In this document: positions 24,996 through 32,587 of the stretch, in pieces
How the letters are laid out: each line of letters begins with the position of its first letter
How positions within the stretch are numbered: position 1 is the stretch's first letter
Assembly (NCBI GenBank): GCA_026706755.1
Contig: JAPOYG010000224.1
Span: forward strand, 1-44,016
From: Acidobacteriota bacterium
GTDB lineage: Bacteria > Acidobacteriota > Vicinamibacteria > Vicinamibacterales > UBA8438
Reading direction: 5' to 3'
DNA: 44,016 nucleotides
Notes under the pieces: generated by a model
Told to the model about the DNA's origin: nothing
Seen by the model: the letters and a program-made list of their open reading frames with translations, nothing else
The model's database searches: none
Made by a program: the position numbers and the translations under genes

Positions 24996-26216
24996 GTGGC
25001 GCGTACTGAGCGTTACGTCGTTGGGCTCGACGTCGGCACCTCGCAGATCGCGGCGATCGTGGGGGAGGCCATGGAGGATGGCAGCCTCGACGTCGTGGGG
25101 GTCGGCAAGACGGACGCCAAGGGAATCCGCCGGGGCGTCGTGGTCGACCTCGAGGCCGCCGTCCGCTCGATCAAGGGCGCGATCAAGGAAGCCGAGCTCA
25201 TGGCCGGGGTCGACATCGACTCCGTGCATCTCGGCCTCTCCGGCGGCCAGGCGGACGCCTTCAACAGCCGCGGCGTGGTTGCCGTCGCCGGCAAGAGCCG
25301 CGTGATCACGCGGGCCGACGTGGACCGGGCCATCGCGGCAGCGCAGGCCGTTCCCCTGGACCCCGGACGCGAGATCCTCCACGTGCTGCCGCAGGAGTTC
25401 GTCGTCGACGACCAGGACGGCATCGGGGCGCCGATCGGCATGACCGGGGCCAGCATCGAGGTCAACGCGCACATCGTGACCGGGAGCGTGACGGCGTCTC
25501 ACAACATCGTCGCGTGCGTCAACCGCGCCGGGGTCGGCGTGGTCGACACCACGCTGGAGCAACTCGCCGCGGCGGAGTCGGTCCTCACCCCGGACGAGAA
25601 GGACCTCGGCGTGCTGCTCGTGGACGTCGGGGGAGGGACGACCGACTTCGTGGTCTACGAGCGGGGGAGCCTCTGGCACACCGGCTTCGTCGCGCTCGGC
25701 GGCGATCACTTCACCAATGACATCGCGGTCGGGCTGCGGACGCCGATCCCGGACGCCGAGGTGACCAAGCGGCGGGACGGATGCGCGCTTGCGGCGTTGG
25801 TCGACGAGGACCAGACGATCGAGGTGGCGAGCGTCGGCGGACGCCGGCCGCGCACGATGTCGCGCCGAAGGCTTGCCGACATCCTGCAGCCGCGGGCCGA
25901 GGAGATCTTCCACCGGTTGTGGGACGAGGTGTGCGGCGCCGGGTACGAGAGCGCGATCCACGCCGGCATCGTGCTGACCGGGGGTGGGGCGATCCTGGAG
26001 GGGATGCCGGAGATTGCGGAGCAGATCTTCGATCTTCCCATCCGGCGAGGCTGCCCGACGGGGGTCGGCGGACTGGCGGACCACGTGAAGAACCCGGCCT
26101 ACGCAACGGCGGTGGGGTTGGTGATGTACGCCCACCGGCAGGTGAAGACGAACGACGAGCCGATCCCGAACGGCTGGCTGAACCGGCTGCAGGCGGTCGT
26201 CAAGCGCTACTTCTAG
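24996..26216 (+). CDS. ftsA: Cell division protein FtsA
   Basis: FtsA is an actin-like ATPase that tethers FtsZ filaments to the membrane. From GTG at 24996 it has 406 residues: YVVGLDVGTSQIAAIVGE (7-24, phosphate 1), the 1C subdomain around 85-160, VLLVDVGGGTTDFVVYE (206-222, phosphate 2), VLTGGGAILEGM (adenosine), and a C-terminal amphipathic helix WLNRLQAVVKRYF for membrane binding. This start gives the usual family N-terminus and has GGAGG 5 nt upstream. A GTG at 24957 overlapping the ftsQ stop would add 13 atypical residues and remains possible. ftsZ follows after 31 nt. Confidence 0.95.
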   Translation: MARTERYVVGLDVGTSQIAAIVGEAMEDGSLDVVGVGKTDAKGIRRGVVVDLEAAVRSIKGAIKEAELMAGVDIDSVHLGLSGGQADAFNSRGVVAVAGKSRVITRADVDRAIAAAQAVPLDPGREILHVLPQEFVVDDQDGIGAPIGMTGASIEVNAHIVTGSVTASHNIVACVNRAGVGVVDTTLEQLAAAESVLTPDEKDLGVLLVDVGGGTTDFVVYERGSLWHTGFVALGGDHFTNDIAVGLRTPIPDAEVTKRRDGCALAALVDEDQTIEVASVGGRRPRTMSRRRLADILQPRAEEIFHRLWDEVCGAGYESAIHAGIVLTGGGAILEGMPEIAEQIFDLPIRRGCPTGVGGLADHVKNPAYATAVGLVMYAHRQVKTNDEPIPNGWLNRLQAVVKRYF

Positions 26217-26247
26217 GCGCTGAGCGGCGCCACTGGGAGGTGGGAGC

Positions 26248-27495
26248 ATGAGCGGACCCGGGGAGCTCAAGGGCGAGACCGACGCGATCGAGGGGCGGGG
26301 CCTGCGCCTCACGCTGGGCGAGGAGCGGCGCCCAGGGGCGCGCATCAAGGTCGTGGGGGTCGGCGGAGGTGGGAGCAACGCCGTCAACCGCATGGTGGCC
26401 TCGTCGCTGGGCGGCGTCGACTTCGTCGTCGTCAACACCGATGCCCAGGCGCTCCACCTCAACGAGGCGCCGGTCCGGCTGCAGATTGGCGAGCGCCTGA
26501 CGAAGGGGCTCGGGGCGGGGGCGGACCCCGCCATCGGGCGCAAGGCAGCGCTGGACGACACGGAACAGCTCATTCAGGCCCTCGACGGCGCCGACATGGT
26601 GTTCGTGGCGGCCGGCCTCGGCGGCGGAACCGGGACCGGCGCGGCGCCGGTCATCGCCAGCCTCGCCAGCGAGCTGAACGCACTGACGATCGCCGTCGTT
26701 ACCAAGCCGTTCGCGTTCGAGGGCAAACGGCGGATTGCCCAAGCGGAGGCCGGGCTCGACGCGCTGCGCGAGAGCGTGGACACCGTCATCGTGATTCCGA
26801 ACGAGCGCATCCTCACCACCATCGACACGACCACGAGCCTGACCGATGCGTTCGCTCTCGCCGACGACGTGCTTCACCAGGCCGTGCAGGGGATTTCGGA
26901 CCTGATCACGGTACCGGGGCTCATCAACCTCGATTTCGCCGACGTCACCGCCATCATGTCGCGCATGGGAATGGCGATCATGGGGACCGGCTACGGAGAC
27001 GGGGACAGCCGCAGCGTGGAAGCCGCGCACCGGGCGACGTCGAGTCCGCTCCTCGAGGATGCGTCGGTCGAGGGCGCGCGCGGGGTGATCGTCAACGTCA
27101 CCGGCGGCTCCGATCTGTCGCTGCACGAGGTCAACGAGGCCACGTCGATCATCCGCGCGACGGCGCACGAGGAGGCCAACATCATCTTCGGCGCGGTAGT
27201 CGATCCGGCGATGGAGGGGCAGATCAAGATCACGGTCATCGCCACGGGATTCGAGGCGGGACCACAGCCGGCGGCCGAGACCCCCGTCGATCTGGAGCAC
27301 TACGTGCGCTGGCAGGAGGAGCCTCCTGCTGCCGCAGCCGCCGCCGGAGACGGGTCCGGAGGAGTCGAGATCTCCCGGCGGCTGCCGCTCGACCTGCCTT
27401 CGCCCGACCGCTCCGAGCCCGTTGCCGAGACCGACACGGACGCGGCGGCCGGCGACGAGCCCGAGGAAGCGGCGATGCCCGCCTTCCTGCGCTGA
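26248..27495 (+). CDS. ftsZ: Cell division GTPase FtsZ
   Basis: FtsZ is the tubulin homologue that forms the Z-ring. The 415-residue protein contains [17 protein letters not shown] (33-49), the tubulin signature GGGTGTG (125-131), NFADVTAIM-type T7 loop ([15 protein letters not shown]) needed for GTP hydrolysis, and a C-terminal acidic linker (about 340-405) ending in AMPAFLR, the conserved peptide that binds FtsA. The ATG follows a good GGAGGTG ribosome site. An N-terminal extension of about 30 residues precedes the core. It is the last gene of the dcw cluster and faces acpS, with a hairpin in the 30-base gap. Confidence 0.98.
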   Translation: MSGPGELKGETDAIEGRGLRLTLGEERRPGARIKVVGVGGGGSNAVNRMVASSLGGVDFVVVNTDAQALHLNEAPVRLQIGERLTKGLGAGADPAIGRKAALDDTEQLIQALDGADMVFVAAGLGGGTGTGAAPVIASLASELNALTIAVVTKPFAFEGKRRIAQAEAGLDALRESVDTVIVIPNERILTTIDTTTSLTDAFALADDVLHQAVQGISDLITVPGLINLDFADVTAIMSRMGMAIMGTGYGDGDSRSVEAAHRATSSPLLEDASVEGARGVIVNVTGGSDLSLHEVNEATSIIRATAHEEANIIFGAVVDPAMEGQIKITVIATGFEAGPQPAAETPVDLEHYVRWQEEPPAAAAAAGDGSGGVEISRRLPLDLPSPDRSEPVAETDTDAAAGDEPEEAAMPAFLR

Positions 27496-27497
27496 GG

Positions 27498-27524
27498 GGC
27501 GCGGGGCTCGATGCCCGAGGCGCC
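27498..27524. terminator. Compact bidirectional terminator hairpin between ftsZ and acpS
   Basis: GGCGC (27498-27502) pairs with GCGCC (27520-27524), and GGGC with GCCC inside, around a five-base loop. It occupies almost the entire gap between the convergent ftsZ and acpS stop codons, a typical place for a shared terminator. Confidence 0.6.
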
Positions 27525-27525
27525 G

Positions 27526-27945
27526 TCAGGGGTGCCGGTCCGGGCCGAGCAGCACGACCTGCGCCATCGCCAGGCGCGGCGTGTGCGTGATGGAGACGAG
27601 CGCTCGGCTTGCGCCGAGACGATCGAAGTGGCGCCGAGCGCCCCCGCGGAGCTCCAGTTGCGGGGGACCGTGCCGTCGCACGACCTCCACGTCGCGCCAC
27701 AGGACGCCGCGCGAACGGCCCGTGCCGAGGGCCTTCATCGCGGCCTCCTTGACCGAGAAGCGCCCGGCGAGGTGCTGGGCCGGGAAACGGCGCCGGCGGC
27801 AGTACGCGACCTCCCGTTCCGTGAACACCCGCCCGAGGAATCTCTCCCCGTAGCGCTGCAGCAGCGCGTCGATCCGCTCGACGTCCTCCATGTCGATGCC
27901 GATGCCGAGCAGGCGCTCCTCGCCGGCCGACTCCGGGAGGCTCAT
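27526..27945 (-). CDS. acpS: Holo-[acyl-carrier-protein] synthase AcpS
   Basis: AcpS transfers the 4'-phosphopantetheine arm from coenzyme A to the acyl carrier protein, activating it for fatty acid synthesis. The 139-residue protein has both family signatures: GIGIDMEDVERI with metal ligand Asp18, and HLAGRFSVKEAAMKALGTG with Glu67. Length is close to the usual 120-140. Its ATG at 27945 overlaps the stop of the upstream zinc-ribbon gene by 4 nt (ATGA), so the two are coupled. Confidence 0.95.
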   Translation of the reverse strand: MSLPESAGEERLLGIGIDMEDVERIDALLQRYGERFLGRVFTEREVAYCRRRRFPAQHLAGRFSVKEAAMKALGTGRSRGVLWRDVEVVRRHGPPQLELRGGARRHFDRLGASRALVSITHTPRLAMAQVVLLGPDRHP

Positions 27946-28676
27946 GACGGTTGCTCGGTCGTCGCGCCCGGCTCCGGCGAGTAGTAGAGGATGCGCTGGC
28001 AGCTCTCGCACTGGATCAGGGTCCGGTTCAGGCGGATGTCGTTGTACAACTGCGGGCGCAGCCGGACCCGGCACGTCATGCACCGGCCGTCGCGGGCCTC
28101 CGCGACGGCAAGCCCCTTGCGCCCGCGGGTCAGGGTGTCGAACAGCACCGACAGGTGGGCAGGAAGCTCGTCGACGAGCGCCGCGCGCTCCCCGGCGTGC
28201 CGCTCGACCCGTGCCCGTAGCGCGCGCTGGCGGTCCTCCAGGGCCTCCCGTTCCGCCTCGACCACGGTCCGTTCGTCGCTCTCGGTCCGCTCGGCCTCGG
28301 TGACCGCGGTGGTCAACTCGTCCGCCTCGAGCATCTGCTCCAGCACCTGGTCCTCGAGCCTCGCCACTTCGGCCTCTGCGGCCGCGATCTCGGCCTGCAT
28401 GGCGCGATACTCCCTGTTGGTCTTGACCGCCATGAGCTGGTCCTTGTAGCGCCCCAGCCGCGCCTGGACCTGCGCCAGGGCGTTCTCCGCTTCCTGGCGG
28501 GCGGTACGGTGGTCGGCCACCCGGCTTCTGGCGCCGTCCACCTCCGCCGCGAGCGCTCTGAGCCGGGCGTCGAGCGCCGCGCTCGCGGCCGGTATGCCCT
28601 CGATGGCCTCCTGCGCCTCCGCGGTGGCGGAGTCGAGTCGCTGAAGGCGAATCAGCCGATCGAGGTCGGGAAGCAT
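27942..28676 (-). CDS. Coiled-coil protein with C4-type zinc ribbon (zf-RING_7 / DUF164 family)
   Basis: The 244-residue protein is mostly a long helical coiled coil (about residues 5-180, heptad-rich with many Ala, Glu and Arg) containing the conserved KTNREYRAMQAEI segment. It ends with a zinc ribbon: CMTC and, 19 residues on, CESC (about 195-220). Members are widespread in bacteria and related to the Helicobacter flagellar-linked protein of known structure; their molecular role is not firmly established, with nucleic-acid binding suggested. It lies downstream of the tRNA gene on the same strand and overlaps acpS by 4 nt. Confidence 0.88.
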   Translation of the reverse strand: MLPDLDRLIRLQRLDSATAEAQEAIEGIPAASAALDARLRALAAEVDGARSRVADHRTARQEAENALAQVQARLGRYKDQLMAVKTNREYRAMQAEIAAAEAEVARLEDQVLEQMLEADELTTAVTEAERTESDERTVVEAEREALEDRQRALRARVERHAGERAALVDELPAHLSVLFDTLTRGRKGLAVAEARDGRCMTCRVRLRPQLYNDIRLNRTLIQCESCQRILYYSPEPGATTEQPS

Positions 28677-28718
28677 CGTCAGCGGAGGGAGGATTCCCCG
28701 GATGGTCCCGGGGCGGGA

Positions 28719-28733
28719 CCGCCTCCCGGGCGG
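28719..28733 (-). terminator. Weak candidate terminator hairpin after the tRNA gene
   Basis: On the minus strand CCGCC and GGCGG (28733-28719) enclose a five-base loop, flanked by additional GGGG/CCCC runs. It lies in the 115-base gap between the tRNA and the zinc-ribbon gene, which is otherwise GC-rich and without recognisable features. There is no T-tract. Confidence 0.3.
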
Positions 28734-28791
28734 CCCCGAACGTGCCAGGGGTCGGCTCCGCGGAACGGCCCCGACTTCCGGACGAGGGTAA

Positions 28792-28867
28792 TGGTGGGCC
28801 CACCAGGATTCGAACCTGGGACAGACCGGTTATGAGCCGGCGGCTCTGACCGCTGAGCTATGGGCCC
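28792..28867 (-). tRNA. tRNA with CAU anticodon, probably tRNA-Ile2
   Basis: Read from 28867, the sequence folds as a full cloverleaf: acceptor GGGCCCA pairs with TGGGCCC, the D arm begins TAGCTCAGCGG, the anticodon loop CTCATAA holds CAT (complement at 28832-28834), the T arm contains GGTTCGAATCC, and CCA is encoded at the 3' end (28794-28792). CAT can belong to Met or, after lysidine modification of the C, to Ile reading AUA. The acceptor pairs C4-G69 and C5-G68 match the known identity elements for TilS in E. coli tRNA-Ile2, while elongator tRNA-Met lacks them, so Ile2 is preferred. It lies 17 nt after rpoD. Confidence 0.92.
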
Positions 28868-28884
28868 TGGTGGCGCCCCCAAGG

Positions 28885-30711
28885 CTACGTGCCTCCCTCG
28901 AGGAAGGCCCGCAGCTTGCGGCTGCGCGAAGGATGCCGCAGCTTGCGCAACGCCTTCGCCTCGATCTGGCGGATGCGTTCCCGCGTGACCGCGAAATCCT
29001 GGCCGACCTCTTCCAGGGTGTGCTCGCTGCCGTCGCCTACTCCGAAGCGCATCTTGATGACCCGCTCCTCGCGCGGCGTCAGGGTCTTGAGCACCGACTC
29101 GGTCTGTTCCTTGAGGTTCAGGTTGATCACCGCCTCGGCCGGGGACACGACCTGCCGGTCCTCGATGAAGTCCCCGAGGTGGCTGTCCTCCTCCTCGCCG
29201 ATCGGCGTCTCGAGAGAAATGGGCTCCTGCGCGATCTTCATCACGCGACGGACCTTGGTGACGGGAATGTCCATCCGCGCCGCGATCTCCTCCGACGTCG
29301 GCTCGCGGCCGAGCTCCTGCACGAGCGCGCGCGACGTGCGGATGAGCTTGTTGATGGTCTCGATCATGTGGACCGGAATCCGGATGGTGCGGGCCTGGTC
29401 GGCGATCGCCCGCGTTATCGCTTGCCGGATCCACCAGGTCGCATAGGTCGAGAACTTGTAGCCGCGGCGGTACTCGAACTTGTCGACGGCCTTCATCAGG
29501 CCGATGTTCCCCTCCTGGATGAGGTCCAGGAACTGCAGGCCGCGGTTCGTGTACTTCTTCGCGATCGAGACGACGAGGCGGAGATTGGCCTCGACCAGCT
29601 CCTTCTTCGCCTGCTCGGTCTGCCGTTCCCCGCGCTGGATCACCGCCAGCACCCGGTCGCCCGACGGCGGGGTCCGCCCCGGGTCGGCGAGCCGCTCGCG
29701 CTGCGCGGCCCTGAGATCGCGCAGGCGCTTCCGGAGACGCCGGGCGTCGCTCAGGCGCGGCCGCGTCGTCCGGCCCTGGAGCGGCCAGTCGGCGCGATCG
29801 ATCTCCCGCGGCCGCGGCACGGACTCGCCCCCGGCCTTGATGCAGTCGACGAGTCGCCGCCGCACGGGGTCCGTGAACTCGATTCGCCGGATGCACCTCG
29901 ACAGCCGGACCCGCGCCCGGAGCGCCCGCCAGCGAAGCTGGCGGTACCGGCGCTTGTTGCGCTTCGAGGCCTTGTCGAGAGCCTCCTGCGACTCGCGCGA
30001 CTGCCGCTCGGCCTCGGCCACGGCGTCCACCTGCTGCAGCAGATCCCGCGCGCGGCCGGCGACGCGATCCTCGGAGAGGTCGTCCTCCTGCAGGACCACC
30101 AGGTCGCGGACGCTGTGATCGCCCGACTGGAGCTGTTTCCCGAGCTGCACGATGAGCTCCGCGACGGCGGGCGCGCGCGACATGGCCCGGACGACCGACC
30201 GCTTGCCGTGCTCGATGCGCTTGGCGATCGCCACCTCGCCCTCGCGGGTCAGGAGCGGCACCGTGCCCATCTCGCGCAGGTACATGCGGACGGGGTCGTT
30301 CGTCTTGTCCGCCGCGCTCGGACCCGTGAGATCCGGCTCGGCATCGTCGCTCCCCTCGGGGGAGCGTTCGAGCAGCTTCCGTTCGTTGTACTTCTCCTCG
30401 GACTCGACGACCTCGATGCCTGCGGCCTGGAACGTGTTGAACAGGTCGTCGAGCTCCTCCGAGGACGTCACGTCCGCCGGCAGGCACTCGTTGATTTCTT
30501 CGAAGAGGAGGAAGCCCTTTTCCTTGCCGACGAGAATGAGCTGGCGGATCTCGTCCGAGCGTTCCTCGATGGGCGGCAGCCTGGCGCCTCGGGCCCCCAC
30601 GCGACTCTCTGCGTGCGCCACGGACCAGATTGTATATGGCACCGGGTGATCGTGCGCAGCCGCTCCGGGTGGGCTCCGGCCGGCGGTCCGGCCGCCGCGG
30701 GTGCGCTTCAT
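28885..30711 (-). CDS. rpoD: Primary sigma factor RpoD (sigma-70)
   Basis: RpoD directs RNA polymerase to housekeeping promoters. The protein of about 608 residues has region 1.1 ([20 protein letters not shown]), region 1.2 ([19 protein letters not shown]), a large basic non-conserved insert, region 2 ([51 protein letters not shown]), region 3 and region 4.2 ([20 protein letters not shown]). The ATG at 30711 is chosen because AAGGAG lies 6 nt before it. It yields about 45 unusual basic residues before region 1.1. A GTG at 30621, preceded by a -10-like TACAAT 7 nt upstream, would give a more typical N-terminus from a leaderless message. Confidence 0.96.
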   Translation of the reverse strand: MKRTRGGRTAGRSPPGAAAHDHPVPYTIWSVAHAESRVGARGARLPPIEERSDEIRQLILVGKEKGFLLFEEINECLPADVTSSEELDDLFNTFQAAGIEVVESEEKYNERKLLERSPEGSDDAEPDLTGPSAADKTNDPVRMYLREMGTVPLLTREGEVAIAKRIEHGKRSVVRAMSRAPAVAELIVQLGKQLQSGDHSVRDLVVLQEDDLSEDRVAGRARDLLQQVDAVAEAERQSRESQEALDKASKRNKRRYRQLRWRALRARVRLSRCIRRIEFTDPVRRRLVDCIKAGGESVPRPREIDRADWPLQGRTTRPRLSDARRLRKRLRDLRAAQRERLADPGRTPPSGDRVLAVIQRGERQTEQAKKELVEANLRLVVSIAKKYTNRGLQFLDLIQEGNIGLMKAVDKFEYRRGYKFSTYATWWIRQAITRAIADQARTIRIPVHMIETINKLIRTSRALVQELGREPTSEEIAARMDIPVTKVRRVMKIAQEPISLETPIGEEEDSHLGDFIEDRQVVSPAEAVINLNLKEQTESVLKTLTPREERVIKMRFGVGDGSEHTLEEVGQDFAVTRERIRQIEAKALRKLRHPSRSRKLRAFLEGGT

Positions 30712-30750
30712 GCGTCGCTCCTTCACCGCCGCCGGAACCGTCGCGTTTCT

Positions 30751-32580
30751 TCAGGCGCCCGGGTGCTCCTGGACGACGCCGGCGTCCAGCTCGTCGAGCT
30801 CGTTCACCCGCCGATGCAGCTCCTGCTTGCGCCGCAACAACTCATCGCTCTCGGTGGGGCGGCGCTCGATCTCGTCCCCGAGGAGTGCCAGCTCCTGCCG
30901 GTAGCGCCGCTGGCGGAGCGTGATCCAGCAGGCACCGGCGTTCGTCGCCGGCGCCACCGGCTCGGCGGCGATGGTCCGCACCAGCGCGGCCTCCTCCGGC
31001 TCGAGGCGCTCGACCAGGGTGTCGGGGACGGCGGCGGGCGGAATGCCCGCCAGCGAGAGCGCCACCTCGAGAATCGGGGCGGTGCGCAAGCCGTGGATGT
31101 CCCGGGGCTCGATCTCGCCCAGGGCGGCCAGGGCCGCCGCGGGTTCGCGGACGAGGGCCCAGAGCAGGGCCTTCTCCGCCTGGAGCATCGCCGGGGCGCG
31201 TTCCCCGCCGCCCGCGACCTCCGCCTCCCGGATCTCGCCGCCGAGGACGTCCTCCATGGCCGCCGGCGCGGTCGTGCGCCGTGCGACCGCCGCCTTCCGA
31301 ATCTCCGCGCGGAGGACATCTTCCGGTACGCGGGCTCGTTGCGCGAGCCGATCGGCGAACTGGTGGCGGGCCGCCGGGTCGGGAACGCGGGCGGCCAGAG
31401 TCAGCATCTCGGACAGGAACGCCCGCCGCGGCTGGTCGCGCGTGAAATCGCGGCCGGCCGCTGCGCGCTCGAGGGCGAACTCGAGATACGGCCGCGACTG
31501 CTTCAGCGTGTCGTTGAAGGCCGTCGCGCCCCGGTTGCGGACGCAGGCGTCGGGGTCCTCGCCGGGCGGGAGGATGGCGACGTTGACCTCCAGCCCCTGC
31601 GTCACGAGGATCTCGCCGGAGCGGACGGCGGCCTCCTGCCCCGCGGCGTCCGGATCGAAGCTGACGATCACCTTGGAAGCGAAGCGCCGCAGCAGTCGCC
31701 CCTGCGTCGCCGTCAGCGCCGTCCCGCAGGTAGCGACGACGGGCTCGATTCCTCCCTGCACGAGCTGGGCGAGGTCGAAGTAGCCCTCGACCATTACGGC
31801 GTAGCCGAGCCGGCGGACGGCCTGCTTCGTCAGGTGCAGGCCGTAGAGCGTTCGGCCCTTGGCGTAGAGCGGCGTCTCCGGAGAGTTGAGGTACTTCGGT
31901 TGCTGGCCCACCCCGAGGGCCCGCCCGCCGAAGGCCACGACCGAGCCCCCGTCCCGGCAGATCGGGATCATGAGCCGGTTGCGGAAGCGGTCCACGGTCC
32001 GTCCTTCCGCGCGCTCGACGACGAGGCCGCTCTTGAGGAGGACGTCGATGCCGTACCCCGCGTCGAGGAGGTGCCGTTTCAGCCCCTCCCGCTGCGGCGG
32101 CGCGAAGCCGAGCCCGAGGCGCTCCGCCGTGGGTGCCAGCACCTCGCGGGCCTCGAGGTGCGCGCGCGCCTCCGTTGCGGCGGGAGTCGCGAGCTCGGCC
32201 CGGAAGTAGTCGCGGGCCAGCTCGTGCACCGCCAGCAGCGTCTCCCGCTCGCCCTCCGCGGCCGCGTCGCGGGCCGGATCGTCCGACTCCGGCACCCGGA
32301 CGCCGAAGCGCTGCGCCAGGGCCAGGACCGCGTCCGGAAAGGTCAGGCTCTCCTGGAGCTGGACGAACTTGATGACGTCGCCGCCGGTCCCGCAGCCGAA
32401 GCAGTGGAAGAACCCCCGGTCCCCGTTGACGGTGAACGACGGCGTCTTCTCGGTGTGGAACGGGCAGAGCCCCTTGTAGCTGGTGCCCGCCCGGCGCAGC
32501 GCGACGACCTCCTGCACGACCTGCACGATGTCGGCCTGCGCCTTCAGATCGGCGACGAAGCCCGGCGGAAAGCGCGCCAC
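30751..32580 (-). CDS. dnaG: DNA primase DnaG
   Basis: DnaG makes RNA primers for DNA replication. The 609-residue protein has the N-terminal CHC2 zinc finger (Cys39, His42, Cys60, Cys63 in LCPFHTEKTPSF and FFHCFGCG), the RNA polymerase core with RNRLMIPI and GRAL, and the Toprim centre VMVEGYFDLAQLVQGG and VSFDPDAAG holding the metal-binding acidic residues. The C-terminal 150 residues would form the DnaB-binding domain and are less conserved. It lies 7 nt after mutS2 and 39 nt before rpoD, giving the dnaG-rpoD pair of the macromolecular synthesis operon, here without rpsU. Confidence 0.97.
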   Translation of the reverse strand: MARFPPGFVADLKAQADIVQVVQEVVALRRAGTSYKGLCPFHTEKTPSFTVNGDRGFFHCFGCGTGGDVIKFVQLQESLTFPDAVLALAQRFGVRVPESDDPARDAAAEGERETLLAVHELARDYFRAELATPAATEARAHLEAREVLAPTAERLGLGFAPPQREGLKRHLLDAGYGIDVLLKSGLVVERAEGRTVDRFRNRLMIPICRDGGSVVAFGGRALGVGQQPKYLNSPETPLYAKGRTLYGLHLTKQAVRRLGYAVMVEGYFDLAQLVQGGIEPVVATCGTALTATQGRLLRRFASKVIVSFDPDAAGQEAAVRSGEILVTQGLEVNVAILPPGEDPDACVRNRGATAFNDTLKQSRPYLEFALERAAAGRDFTRDQPRRAFLSEMLTLAARVPDPAARHQFADRLAQRARVPEDVLRAEIRKAAVARRTTAPAAMEDVLGGEIREAEVAGGGERAPAMLQAEKALLWALVREPAAALAALGEIEPRDIHGLRTAPILEVALSLAGIPPAAVPDTLVERLEPEEAALVRTIAAEPVAPATNAGACWITLRQRRYRQELALLGDEIERRPTESDELLRRKQELHRRVNELDELDAGVVQEHPGA

Positions 32581-32587
32581 GGGTCCC

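Noticed and set aside
28792-28867. tRNA-Met (elongator) reading of the CAU tRNA
   Set aside because: Acceptor pairs C4-G69 and C5-G68 match the tRNA-Ile2 pattern recognised by TilS; elongator Met tRNAs usually differ here. Some doubt remains.
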